Shown here piece after piece: positions 8,305 through 17,009 of a stretch of 64,000 bases of DNA; the stretch's first letter is position 1, and each line of letters starts with the position of its first letter. The position numbers and the translations under genes are program-made. The notes under the pieces were generated by a model. The model searched no databases and was not told the origin of the DNA. It worked only from the letters and a program-made list of their open reading frames with translations. This DNA comes from Promicromonospora soli (GTDB lineage Bacteria > Actinomycetota > Actinomycetes > Actinomycetales > Cellulomonadaceae): NCBI RefSeq assembly GCF_014653785.1, contig NZ_BNAS01000004.1, forward strand, positions 441,046 through 505,045. The letters run 5' to 3'.

Positions 8305-9183
8305 ATGAGTACGAAGGACGAGGTGCGGGAGTTCCTGGTCTCCCGCCGCGCCAACGTCACGCCGCGGCAGGCCGGCATCCCCGACTTCGGTGGAGAGCGG
8401 CGCGTGCCCGGGCTGCGCCGCGAAGAGGTCGCCATGCTCGCCGGCGTCAGCCTCGACTACTACACGCGGCTGGAGCGCGGGAACATCCGCGGAGCCTCTC
8501 AGAGCGTGCTGGGCGCGATCGCGCGAGCGCTGCAGCTGAACGACGCCGAGCACGAGTACCTGTTCGACCTCGCCCGCACGGCGCCCGCGGCGGCCGCGCG
8601 CAAACCCAGGCCGGCTCCCGAGTCGGTGCGTACCTCGGTGCAACGCGTGCTGGACAGCATGACCCTGCCCGCGATCGTCCACAACGCGAACCAGGATCTT
8701 GTCGCCGCGAACCTCATGGGCCGTGCCCTGTACGCCCCGATGTTCGACACCGAGGGCACACCCAACGTCGCCCGGTTCATCTTCCTCGACCCCCGCGCCC
8801 AGGACTTCTACGTCGACTGGGCCCAGGCCCGCCGCGTGACGGCGGCGATGATGCGCCTGGAAGCCGGACGGGACCCGCTCAACCGGCAGCTCACGACGCT
8901 CATCGGCGAGCTCTCCACCCGCAGCCCGCAGTTCCGCGAGGACTGGGCCGGACACGACGTCCACGAGCACCGCACCGGGGTCAAGACGTTCCGCCATCCC
9001 GAGGTCGGCCCCATCGCGGTCGCGTTCGACGTGTTCGGGATGCCCGGCGAGGCCGGACTGATGATCGTCACCTACAGCCCTCCCCCGAACACCGACTCCG
9101 CCGACAAGTTCGCCCTGCTGGCCAGCTGGGCCGCCACTACCCAGCATCATGAGCGACCGCTCAGCGTGCCGCTGTCCGACTGA
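8305..9183 (+). CDS. XRE-family regulator with MmyB-like domain (second paralogue)
   Basis: A 292-residue paralogue of the regulators at 44 and 38424. It has the same N-terminal Cro/C1-type helix-turn-helix (RRVPGLRREEVAMLAGVS, DYYTRLERGN) and a C-terminal MmyB ligand-binding domain (IVHNANQDLVAANLMGRALYAP). ATG 8305 is preferred over upstream in-frame starts because homology begins there and a TATGGT hexamer (8292-8297) sits 7 nt before it, as in leaderless actinobacterial promoters. It lies downstream of an SDR on the same strand. Its 3' end overlaps the convergent GH31 gene by 23 bp. Confidence 0.88.
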   Translation: MSTKDEVREFLVSRRANVTPRQAGIPDFGGERRVPGLRREEVAMLAGVSLDYYTRLERGNIRGASQSVLGAIARALQLNDAEHEYLFDLARTAPAAAARKPRPAPESVRTSVQRVLDSMTLPAIVHNANQDLVAANLMGRALYAPMFDTEGTPNVARFIFLDPRAQDFYVDWAQARRVTAAMMRLEAGRDPLNRQLTTLIGELSTRSPQFREDWAGHDVHEHRTGVKTFRHPEVGPIAVAFDVFGMPGEAGLMIVTYSPPPNTDSADKFALLASWAATTQHHERPLSVPLSD

Positions 9184-11200
9184 CCTGGCCGACGAGATCC
9201 GGCAGCGCGCCGTCGCGAGCGAACACCGGGATGACATCGATCGGAGTGTCGACGGTGAGCCACTTGCCGCCGTCGTACGTGGTACCCGACCACAGGTCGG
9301 TCCATGCCGCGCCCTCGGGCAGGTACACGCGTCGGCTGGTCGCATGCGGCTCCACGATCGGCGCGACAAGGAGGTCGGGCCCGAACATGTACTGGTCCGC
9401 GAGGTCCCAGCACGTGGCGTCGCGGGGGAACTCGTGGAACATCCCGCGCATGACGGGCTGGCCGTTCGTGTGCGCCTCGGTCATGAGCCGGCGCGTGTAG
9501 GGGCGCAGCATCTCCCGCATGCGCGTGTAGCCGACGAGGATCTCGTAGACCTCCTCGCCGAAGCTCCAGAGCTCGTTCCCTGCCCCTGAACGGGCGCGGG
9601 GAGAACCGTCGGCGCTCGTGACCTCCTCATAGGGCTGGCGGTCGCCGTGCATGCGCATGACGGGGCAGAACGTACCGAACTGGAACCAGCGGACGAGCAG
9701 GTCGCGGAAGTCCGGGTCGTTGACGTCGCCGTTGTGGAACCCCCCGATGTCAGTGGTGAACCACGGGATCCCCGCGACACCCATGTGGAGGCCCGCGGTG
9801 ATCTGCCGGCGCAGGTCCGTGTAGGTCGAGTGGATGTCACCCGACCAGACGAGGGCGCCGTACCGCTGGCTACCTGCCCAGGCACAGCGCAGGAGGTTCA
9901 CCACCTCGTCCTGCCCCGCCGCCCTCTGGCCCTCGTAGAACATCCGCGCGAACGCCTGCGGGTAGATGTTTCCCACCTGCAGGTTCGAACCCTGGTGGTA
10001 GCGGTAGTTGTCGTAGTCGTAGACGCCGTACTCGGGCTCGGCCTCATCGAGCCAGAAGAGCTGGATGCCCAGGTCGTGGTAGTTCTGGCGGCAGATCTCC
10101 CACACCACCTCCCGGGTACGCGGGTTCGTGGCGTCGAGGAACATGCTGGGTCCCTGGAAGCCCATCTGCACGTCGAGACCCCGCTCCGTCCGGACGAGGA
10201 GGTTCTCCTTCTTCAGACGTGCGAAGTTCTCCGACTCGACCGAGACCTGCGGCCACACCGAGACCATGAGCTCGATGCCCAGCCCGCGGAGCTCGGCGAC
10301 CATGGCCGCCGGGTCCGGCCAGAACTCCTCCTCGAAGCGGAAGTCGCCCATCTTGGGCCAGTGGAAGAAGTCGGCGACGATCACGTCGAGGGGTAGGCCG
10401 CGACGCTTGTGCTCGCGTGCCACGTCCAGGAGCTGTTCCTGGTTCCAGTAGCGCAGCTTGCACTGCCAGTAACCGAGGCCGTACTCGGGCATCATCGGCG
10501 CGTGCCCGGTCGCGTCCGCGTACGCGGCGCTGATCGCGGCTGGTGAGCTGCTCACGGTGATCCAGTAGTCGAGCTGCTGGGTCGACTCCGCGATCCACTC
10601 GGTCCGGTTGGCGGCGAAGGTGGCCTGCCCGATGGCCGGGTTGTGCCACAGGAAGCCGTAGCCTGCGCTGGACATCACGAACGGCACGCTGGCCTGGGAG
10701 TTGCGGTGCGCCAGCTCGAACGTCGAACCCTTGATGTCGAGGATCTCCTGCTGGTACTGCCCCATGCCGTAGAGCTTCTCGCCGGGGACCGGCTCGAACG
10801 CGGCGCGCAGCCGATGGTCGCCGCCGATCACCGGCCGGAACTCACGAGCCTGGAGCTTGAGGGAACCGCCCTCGTCCAGCTCGCGCAGGACGGTCCTCCC
10901 TGCGGCGTCGCGGAACTCGACCGTGCACCGGAACACCTGGTACCCCGCCTGCTCGTCGTAGAAGTCCCGTGCCCGGAGCACCGCAGTGACGTCGCCGTTG
11001 GTCAGCGTCGCGACACCGTCGTCGACCGAGACCGTCACGGGAACCCGCTCCGGCTCGAGCAGCGCGAAGTCCGTGTCGAGCACGTCGGAGGCCGGAGCGC
11101 TGCGGACCCGGAGCGAGCTACGGCCCCATGCCTGGACCGTGAGAGTCTCGCCGTCGCCTCGCCAGGTGACGTGGTCCGGGCCGGTCTCGAATGTGTTCAT
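9161..11200 (-). CDS. Glycoside hydrolase family 31 enzyme (alpha-xylosidase/alpha-glucosidase type)
   Basis: A 679-residue cytoplasmic GH31 enzyme: no signal peptide, N-terminal beta-sandwich (about 1-230), then a TIM barrel. The nucleophile is Asp385 in FWLDEAEPE and the acid/base is Asp455 in WSGDIHSTYTDLR. The domain order and the long YGLGYWQCKLRYWNQEQLL segment resemble YicI-like alpha-xylosidases, but the substrate is not proven. It is last in an operon with a CUT1 transporter (13135-14403, 12106-13065, 11295-12104), implying hydrolysis of an imported alpha-linked oligosaccharide. The start is ATG 11200; an in-frame start at 11230 adds ten unconserved residues. Confidence 0.88.
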   Translation of the reverse strand: MNTFETGPDHVTWRGDGETLTVQAWGRSSLRVRSAPASDVLDTDFALLEPERVPVTVSVDDGVATLTNGDVTAVLRARDFYDEQAGYQVFRCTVEFRDAAGRTVLRELDEGGSLKLQAREFRPVIGGDHRLRAAFEPVPGEKLYGMGQYQQEILDIKGSTFELAHRNSQASVPFVMSSAGYGFLWHNPAIGQATFAANRTEWIAESTQQLDYWITVSSSPAAISAAYADATGHAPMMPEYGLGYWQCKLRYWNQEQLLDVAREHKRRGLPLDVIVADFFHWPKMGDFRFEEEFWPDPAAMVAELRGLGIELMVSVWPQVSVESENFARLKKENLLVRTERGLDVQMGFQGPSMFLDATNPRTREVVWEICRQNYHDLGIQLFWLDEAEPEYGVYDYDNYRYHQGSNLQVGNIYPQAFARMFYEGQRAAGQDEVVNLLRCAWAGSQRYGALVWSGDIHSTYTDLRRQITAGLHMGVAGIPWFTTDIGGFHNGDVNDPDFRDLLVRWFQFGTFCPVMRMHGDRQPYEEVTSADGSPRARSGAGNELWSFGEEVYEILVGYTRMREMLRPYTRRLMTEAHTNGQPVMRGMFHEFPRDATCWDLADQYMFGPDLLVAPIVEPHATSRRVYLPEGAAWTDLWSGTTYDGGKWLTVDTPIDVIPVFARDGALPDLVGQVSRTAAR

Positions 11201-11294
11201 CGGGTCGGTTCTCTTTCGTATCTGGTTCACGGCGCCGCTGAGTCAGCGGCCAGGTGTGGGGGCTCGGGTGCCGGCGAGAAGGCAGCCGGTGCTG

Positions 11295-12104
11295 TCAGTC
11301 CTTGACGGCTCCGGCGGTCACGCCTGCGGCGATGTACTTCTGGGCGACGACGAGCAGCGCCGCCGCGGGGATCGAGGCGACGACGGCCGCGGCCATCATC
11401 GGCCCCCACTCCTGGTTCTGCGCGCCGATGTAGTTGTAGATGCCCATGGTGATCGGACGCAGCGACCCGCCCTCCCGGTCGAGAGTGGAGGCGAACAGGA
11501 AGTCCGACCACGCCCACAGGAAAGCGAAGAGCGCGGCGGTGATCATGGAGTTTCGAGACATCGGTAGCACCACTGACCGGAACGTCCGCCATGCCGAAGC
11601 GCCGTCGAGCTGAGCGGCCTGCATGAGCTCGCGAGGGATTCCGGTCATGAAGGCTGTCAGGAGCATGACCGCGAACGGGACGGCGATCGTCGAGTCCGCC
11701 AGGACCAGCCCCGGGACTGTGTTGAGGAGCCCGATGCGGTTGTAGATGGAGTAGAACCCGAGCGACATGACGACGGCGGGAACCATCTGCGCCACGATGA
11801 GCGCGAAGTTGAGCATCCTGCGCCCGGGCACCGCCAGCTTGGCCAGCGCGAAGGACGCCGGCGCGGCGACCAGGAGGGTGAGCAGCACCGTTCCCAGGCC
11901 CACCAGGAGGCTCGTGCCCAGGTACGGCAGCTGCTCCCGGAGCACGACCGTGTAGTGCTCGAACGTGAGGTCGAAAGGCAGGAGGTCGCCTCGGCGGATG
12001 CTCTCGCGTCGCGTGAGCGAGACGTTGAGCATCCAGTAGACGGGGAAGAGCATGATCGCGGTCAGCGCGATCGCGACCGGGGTCGTCCACCACGAGCGGT
12101 TCAT
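11295..12104 (-). CDS. CUT1 ABC transporter permease, MalG type (locus A)
   Basis: A 269-residue inner-membrane permease with six predicted helices. It carries the cytoplasmic EAA loop (ELMQAAQLDGASAWRTFRSVVLP) that docks the ATPase. It pairs with the MalF-type permease directly upstream, one nucleotide separating that stop from this start. Together they import the oligosaccharide bound by the lipoprotein at 13135. No ATPase gene is nearby; a shared MsiK-type subunit encoded elsewhere is expected. Confidence 0.92.
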   Translation of the reverse strand: MNRSWWTTPVAIALTAIMLFPVYWMLNVSLTRRESIRRGDLLPFDLTFEHYTVVLREQLPYLGTSLLVGLGTVLLTLLVAAPASFALAKLAVPGRRMLNFALIVAQMVPAVVMSLGFYSIYNRIGLLNTVPGLVLADSTIAVPFAVMLLTAFMTGIPRELMQAAQLDGASAWRTFRSVVLPMSRNSMITAALFAFLWAWSDFLFASTLDREGGSLRPITMGIYNYIGAQNQEWGPMMAAAVVASIPAAALLVVAQKYIAAGVTAGAVKD

Positions 12105-12105
12105 G

Positions 12106-13065
12106 TCAGTCCTCCTGCTTGCGCTGGACGGCGATGTAGACGAACCCGAACAGCAGGGCGACGACCAGCAGGATCGTGCCCACGGCGGACGCCTCGGAGT
12201 AGCGGATCACCGACGACGTCCCCTTGCCGAAGGCCATCGCGTACGACCACGTGGCCAGCGTCTGAGAGCTGCCCGTGCCCGACGTCATGATCCAGATGAT
12301 GTCCACGACCTTGAGCGTGTAGACGAGGCCGAGCAGCAGCGTGATCAGCGTGACGGGGCGCAACATCGGGACCGTGATCCGCCAGAACTGCTGCCACGCG
12401 TCGGCACCGTCGAGCGCCGCCGCCTCGTAGAGGTCGGCCGGGATGTTCTGCAGGCCGGAGTACAGGATCACGAGGTTGAACGGGACGCCGAGCCAGATGT
12501 TCGCGATCGTGACCGAAAGCAGGGCGTTGTCGGCGTTCAGCCACCACACCGGGTCCGCGCCGAACATCCCGAGGAACGCGTTGAGCACACCGGTGTCGGG
12601 GCTCATCATCCACTGCCACGTCGTTCCGGAGACGATCACCGGCAGGAGCCACGGGATCAGAAAGAGGCCGCGCAGCGTGGCAGACATGCGGAACCCGCCG
12701 CGATGGAAGAAAGCGGCCAGCACCAGGCCGATCACGTACTGGAACAGGATGGACGCCGCGGTGAAGATCGCCGTCTGCCGCACCACGTCCCAGAACCGGG
12801 GTTGCGAGGCCACCTCGGCGTAGATGTCGAACCCGACGAACGGCGCGCCGCCGTTGACGAAGCTGAACCGGTCGAAGCGGTGCAGGCTCATCACGACGTT
12901 CTGTACCAACGGGTAGGCGTAGAACAGCACGAGGTAGATCACGAGTGGGGCGACGAACGCGACAGCCACCCACCTCGACTCGCGCCGGGGTCGTCGGCCG
13001 GCCGCGGGCGCGGGGACGCGTGCGGCCCGTACTGCGGCCAGCTTGGGAATCGTCAACAGGCTCAT
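12106..13065 (-). CDS. CUT1 ABC transporter permease, MalF type (locus A)
   Basis: A 319-residue permease with an Arg-rich cytoplasmic N-terminus, about six membrane helices and the EAA loop DLYEAAALDGADAWQQFWRITVP. It forms the transmembrane channel with the MalG-type partner. Expression is probably lower than that of the upstream binding protein, because a strong hairpin (13099-13126) lies between the two genes. Confidence 0.92.
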   Translation of the reverse strand: MSLLTIPKLAAVRAARVPAPAAGRRPRRESRWVAVAFVAPLVIYLVLFYAYPLVQNVVMSLHRFDRFSFVNGGAPFVGFDIYAEVASQPRFWDVVRQTAIFTAASILFQYVIGLVLAAFFHRGGFRMSATLRGLFLIPWLLPVIVSGTTWQWMMSPDTGVLNAFLGMFGADPVWWLNADNALLSVTIANIWLGVPFNLVILYSGLQNIPADLYEAAALDGADAWQQFWRITVPMLRPVTLITLLLGLVYTLKVVDIIWIMTSGTGSSQTLATWSYAMAFGKGTSSVIRYSEASAVGTILLVVALLFGFVYIAVQRKQED

Positions 13066-13098
13066 GGGTAACTCACCAGGTCTGGAGTCGGAGGATTC

Positions 13099-13126
13099 GG
13101 GTGCGCTCGCCGGGGCGAGCGCACCC
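13099..13126 (-). terminator. Intercistronic hairpin after the binding-protein gene (locus A)
   Basis: A perfect 12-bp GC-rich stem (13099-13110 with 13115-13126) and a 4-nt loop lie between the stop of the binding-protein gene and the start of the first permease gene. There is no T-tract. It is best read as an attenuator or mRNA-stabilising hairpin that raises binding protein over permease. The same arrangement occurs at 33514-33549. Confidence 0.75.
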
Positions 13127-13134
13127 GCGGACCG

Positions 13135-14403
13135 TCAGTAGCCGGACGCGTCCTGGAAGGCGGTCTCGACGCCGGAGGCGTCACCCGCGGCGTTCAGCGC
13201 TCCCTGGAGAGCCTCGGACAGCGATGCCGAGACACCGACATACTCGGACCCGAGCTCTGTCGTACGCCCGGCGGCGCCCTCGATCGGCGCGACCCACGGC
13301 TCCCAGAGCTGGCTTGCCGCAACCTGCTCGGCGCGAACGTCGGGCTTCGCGGACAGGTAGCCGAGCGTCTCGTTGGTGGTGAACGCCGCCTCACCCTCGG
13401 TCAGGCAGGCGATCACGGCCGCGGCGTTCGCGTAGTGGTCGGAGGCGTCGGTCGACTGGATCGGGGCGACGGCGAACTCGCCGCCGGTCGGCACGGGAGC
13501 GACACCGCCGTCCTTCGCCGGGATCGGGATCACGCCGGTCTTGAAGTCGGCGTCCGCGGCGGCCGCGGCGAACCATGAGCCGTTCTCGGCGAACGCGTAC
13601 TCGCCGGTGAGGAACAGGTCCCAGGCCGCCGACTGGTTGTCCGTCGCCGCGGAGCGCGGAGCCCAGCCCTTGCCGACCCAACCGGACAGAAGCTGTCCGG
13701 CGGAGACCGCCTCGGACGTGCCGATGTCGGAGAGGTCAGCGCCGGATCCCCAGAACCAGGGCAGGAACTGGAAGACGCCCTCCTCGCCCGCGATACCGGA
13801 GAAGGTGATGCCCTTGCTCCCGGTCGCGACGGTCTTCTCGAGGGCCGCCTCGAGCGAGGCCCAGTCGGTGATCGTCGCCGGGTCGACCCCCGCTTCCTCG
13901 AGCAGGTCCGCGTTGTAGTAGAGCCCGAGTGCGTTGGAGCCGAACGGGACGCCGTACTCCACGCCGTCGACGACGCCGGGTCCCATCAGGTTCTCGTCGA
14001 TGCCGGTCGTGGCGATGCCCGCCTGCTCGGCGGTCGCGAGCAGCTGGGCAGCGACCGCCTCAGGCATCATCGGGTTGTCCAGGACGACGACGTCCGGGGC
14101 CGTCCCCTCCTTGACCGCGGTCGTGAGCTGGTTGAACAGGTCTGTCTGGGGTGCGCTCGAGCGCACGATCGTCGACCCGTCAGGGGCGCACGACTTGACG
14201 TGCTCGTCCCACGGGGTGCCCTCGGTGTGCTGGGGGTACGGGTCCCAGAAGGTGATCTCGGCCGTGGTGGTGCCAGCGGACGCGTTTCCGTCGGCCCCCG
14301 GTTCCGGGGTCGAGCCGCCGCCGGCGCACGCCGCCAGGCCGAGACCTGTCGCCAGGGCCATGCTGAGGCCGAGGCCTCGACGCACCCTTGTTGTCGTTGT
14401 CAT
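13135..14403 (-). CDS. Sugar ABC transporter substrate-binding lipoprotein (locus A)
   Basis: A 422-residue extracellular binding protein of the CUT1 class. The signal peptide ends in lipobox LAAC with Cys26 lipidated. The mature protein shows the family-1 pattern (AEITFWDPYPQHTEG, then GTAPDVVVLDNPMMPEAV and YGVPFGSNALGLYYNADLLEEAGVDP). It presumably captures the oligosaccharide cleaved by the GH31 enzyme of the same operon. GGAGAGG precedes the ATG. The promoter upstream (14534-14595) is flanked by two LacI-type operators. Confidence 0.93.
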   Translation of the reverse strand: MTTTTRVRRGLGLSMALATGLGLAACAGGGSTPEPGADGNASAGTTTAEITFWDPYPQHTEGTPWDEHVKSCAPDGSTIVRSSAPQTDLFNQLTTAVKEGTAPDVVVLDNPMMPEAVAAQLLATAEQAGIATTGIDENLMGPGVVDGVEYGVPFGSNALGLYYNADLLEEAGVDPATITDWASLEAALEKTVATGSKGITFSGIAGEEGVFQFLPWFWGSGADLSDIGTSEAVSAGQLLSGWVGKGWAPRSAATDNQSAAWDLFLTGEYAFAENGSWFAAAAADADFKTGVIPIPAKDGGVAPVPTGGEFAVAPIQSTDASDHYANAAAVIACLTEGEAAFTTNETLGYLSAKPDVRAEQVAASQLWEPWVAPIEGAAGRTTELGSEYVGVSASLSEALQGALNAAGDASGVETAFQDASGY

Positions 14404-14533
14404 CGCACGTTACCTCTCCGTTGAGACGGACCGTTTCGGTCCTCGTGGTCAGCGGGGCGCCCGGCACTCCTGAGCCGTTGCTGCCCCCTGACGGGGCATC
14501 CGACGACACCGCTGCCGGCTTGCTGCCACCCTC

Positions 14534-14595
14534 AGCGAACCGGTTCGCTGATCATGCCAGCGCAAGCAGGAGAGGTCAAGGCGAACCGGTTCGCT
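14534..14595 (-). promoter_or_regulatory. Locus A transporter promoter between two LacI-type operators
   Basis: AGCGAACCGGTTCGCT (14534-14549, perfect 16-bp palindrome with central CG) and GGCGAACCGGTTCGCT (14580-14595) have centres 46 bp apart. Between them on the minus strand lies a promoter: TTGACC (14579-14574), 17-bp spacer, CATGAT (14556-14551). Thus one operator abuts the -35 box and the other lies 1 bp beyond the -10 box. The same design recurs at 20086-20147. Confidence 0.85.
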
Positions 14596-14908
14596 GCTTT
14601 GGTTTCGTTGTTTGGTGTCCAGGGATGAGCGGGCCGCCGGCACCCGGCAGGGCCGCTCCGGGATCGGGGTGGCACTTGGAGCCAGGCGTCCCTGCCCGTC
14701 GAGCAGGCCGACCACCTCGGTCTATGCGCGCTCCGTAACTTCACCCGCTAGGCATGCTTGCGTCATACGCATCTTTGCGCGTACCGTCGCTCTCGGCTGC
14801 AGGACGCAACCAACCGCAAGCTCCGGAAGCCGGAGCCCTACCCACCCCGTTGAAGGAGCGGCTTCTCACCTGGGAAGTCTCTCGGACGTCTGTCGAGGAG
14901 ACGCTCTT

Positions 14909-16894
14909 ATGTCCGTGCGTACACAGAAGACCGCTCGCCGTGTTGGTTCCGCCCTAGTTCTGCCAGGCATGGTCGCCGGGATGCTGGTGCTGGCCGCGCC
15001 GGCCACCGCCGCGGCAGGCCCGACCACCGGGATCTGCACCGGTGTGACGAACCAGCTGGCCCACCGGGGCGCCGTGCAGCCGAACCTGCTCAGGGCCGCG
15101 GCGCGCCAGAACGCCGAGCAGATCGCGAAGCTGCAGGCCGAGCGTGCCGCGCTGGTCACCACGCAGGAGAGCCTGACGGCGCAGGTCACCGCCGCGGAGC
15201 AGGAGATCGCCGCGCTGGACGCGCAGTACGCCACGCTGGTCGGGGAGATCGACACGGTGACGATGTCGCTGACGAAGCTGAACGCGGACAAGGCGACGCT
15301 GACCGCCGCCATCGCGGCGGCGAACGCCGAGCTGACGACGCTCCAGGATCAGCGCGCGACGCTGGTCGACCAGATCACCCCGCTGCAGACCCAGCTGACC
15401 GCCGCCCAGAGCGAGCTGGCCGACCTGACCACCCAGAAGGCCGACGTGGTCAGCAGCCTGGCCACCAAGGAGGCCGACCTGGCCGCGGCGAAGACCAGCC
15501 TGGAGGACCTGACCGGGAAGGCGACGACGGCGCAGGACGCCGTCAACGCCCAGCTGGCCGCGATCGACAAGGCGACGCAGGAGCTGGCCGGGCTGGTCAT
15601 CCAGGGTGACGCCGCGCAGGCCGCGGTGGACGCGGCCCAGGAGGAGCTCGCCGACGCTCGGGCGGCGCTGCCGGCACTGGAGACTGCCGCCCAGGCCGCT
15701 GCCACCGATGCCGCCGCTGCGAGCGCAGCGGTAGTCGCGGCCGAGGAGGAGCTCCGCCTGGCCGAGCAGAGCGTGCAGACCCTCACCGTGCAGATCGGCA
15801 CCATCGAGGCCGAGCTGCCCACGCTGCAGACGGAGATCGCCGGCCTGCAGGGTGACATCGCTACCAAGAACGCGCAGGTCACCGCGAAGCAGGAGGAGAT
15901 CGCCGCCGCCACCGCGATGCCGACCACCGACACGACCGGTCTGCAGGCCCAGCTCGCCGCGCTCGAGGCCGAGCTCGCGGCGCTGAAGGGCGCGGTGCCC
16001 AAGAAGAGGGCCGAGCTGCAGGCCCAGATCAACACGCTGAAGGGACAGATCGCCGCCGCAGAGCAGGAGGCCGCGGCCAAGACCGCGCTGATCAGCGCCC
16101 TGAACGGTGACCTGACCGCGCTGCAGGGTCAGCTGGCCACCCTGAACTCGCAGCTTTCGGCCAAGCAGCAGGAGAGCAGCGACCTCCAGCAGCAGCTCGC
16201 GGGCCTCCAGACCAGCCTGGCCGGCGCGAACGGACAGGTAGCCAGCGCCACCGTGGCGCTGGCCGACGCCAAGGCCACCCAGACCGCCGCGAACACCGCC
16301 CTGGACGACGCCAACGCCGCGGTGACCGCGAAGGAGGCGGAGATCGCCGAGCTCGAGGCGTCCCTGCCGGGCCTGACCGATGACCTGGCGGCCGCGAAGG
16401 CGGAGATCGCCTCCAAGCAGGGTGAGCTGACGGCCCTCGAGGACGCTCTGCCGGGCCTCCAGGACACCCTGACCGCGGCGAACACCGCGGTCACCACGCA
16501 GACCGCCGAGGTGACCAGGCTGGACGGCGAGGTCGCCACGCTGGTCACGACCCTGGCCGCGGTGAACAGCTCGATCACCGCGGCGGAGAACACGATCCTG
16601 TCCCTGCAGAACCAGCTCACCCCGCTGCAGTCCTCGCTGAACACGCTCAACCAGCAGATCAGCGAGAGGGAGGCCGCGCTGACCACAGCCAAGGCCGACC
16701 TGTCCGCGCTCGACGCCAAGATCGTCACCCAGTCCGCGACCCTGCGGACCCTGGAGAGCGCAAAGAAGCCCAACCGTGACGCTGTCGCCACCCAGAAGAC
16801 CGTCGTCGCAGGTCTCCAGGCCCAGTACGCCGCCGTTCTCGACCGCATCGCCGTCATCGACGGGACGATCGCGCTCGGTGGCTGCCTCGCCTGA
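14909..16894 (+). CDS. Secreted long coiled-coil protein of unknown function
   Basis: A 661-residue exported protein. A signal peptide of about 36 residues (LVLPGMVAGMLVLAAPATAAAG) is followed from residue about 65 to 650 by almost continuous Ala/Leu/Gln/Glu heptad-type coiled coil (repeated variants of LQxQLxxLxxEL). Only two cysteines remain after cleavage: Cys43 just before the coil and Cys659 at the extreme C-terminus (GGCLA). No LPxTG, lipobox, NlpC/P60 or membrane tail is present, so it is probably free in the wall or medium. The start is ATG 14909, 8 nt after GAGGAG (14895-14900). It lies within sugar locus A but on the opposite strand; no function can be assigned. Confidence 0.8.
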   Translation: MSVRTQKTARRVGSALVLPGMVAGMLVLAAPATAAAGPTTGICTGVTNQLAHRGAVQPNLLRAAARQNAEQIAKLQAERAALVTTQESLTAQVTAAEQEIAALDAQYATLVGEIDTVTMSLTKLNADKATLTAAIAAANAELTTLQDQRATLVDQITPLQTQLTAAQSELADLTTQKADVVSSLATKEADLAAAKTSLEDLTGKATTAQDAVNAQLAAIDKATQELAGLVIQGDAAQAAVDAAQEELADARAALPALETAAQAAATDAAAASAAVVAAEEELRLAEQSVQTLTVQIGTIEAELPTLQTEIAGLQGDIATKNAQVTAKQEEIAAATAMPTTDTTGLQAQLAALEAELAALKGAVPKKRAELQAQINTLKGQIAAAEQEAAAKTALISALNGDLTALQGQLATLNSQLSAKQQESSDLQQQLAGLQTSLAGANGQVASATVALADAKATQTAANTALDDANAAVTAKEAEIAELEASLPGLTDDLAAAKAEIASKQGELTALEDALPGLQDTLTAANTAVTTQTAEVTRLDGEVATLVTTLAAVNSSITAAENTILSLQNQLTPLQSSLNTLNQQISEREAALTTAKADLSALDAKIVTQSATLRTLESAKKPNRDAVATQKTVVAGLQAQYAAVLDRIAVIDGTIALGGCLA

Positions 16895-16906
16895 CCCGGG
16901 CACCGA

Positions 16907-16944
16907 AGGGGCCCCGCCCAGCCGATCGGCCGGGCGGGGCCCCT
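16907..16944 (+). terminator. Strong terminator after the coiled-coil gene
   Basis: A perfect 13-bp GC stem (16907-16919 with 16932-16944) with a 12-nt loop starts 12 nt after the stop. It lies between convergent genes and could serve both strands. Confidence 0.8.
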
Positions 16945-17009
16945 CCTACCTGCGATGCGAGGTGCGGTCGCCCTGCGGTGCTGGGCGTCGCCGTCTTGCA
17001 GCCGACCCG

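Noticed and set aside
15100-16750. Apparent DNA tandem repeats in the coiled-coil gene
   Set aside because: The similarity comes from degenerate heptads and codon bias; no unit repeats exactly at a constant spacing.
14954-16903. Long minus-strand frame antisense to the coiled-coil gene
   Set aside because: Its Gly/Leu/Arg repeats simply mirror the heptad codons of the plus-strand gene; no start signal.
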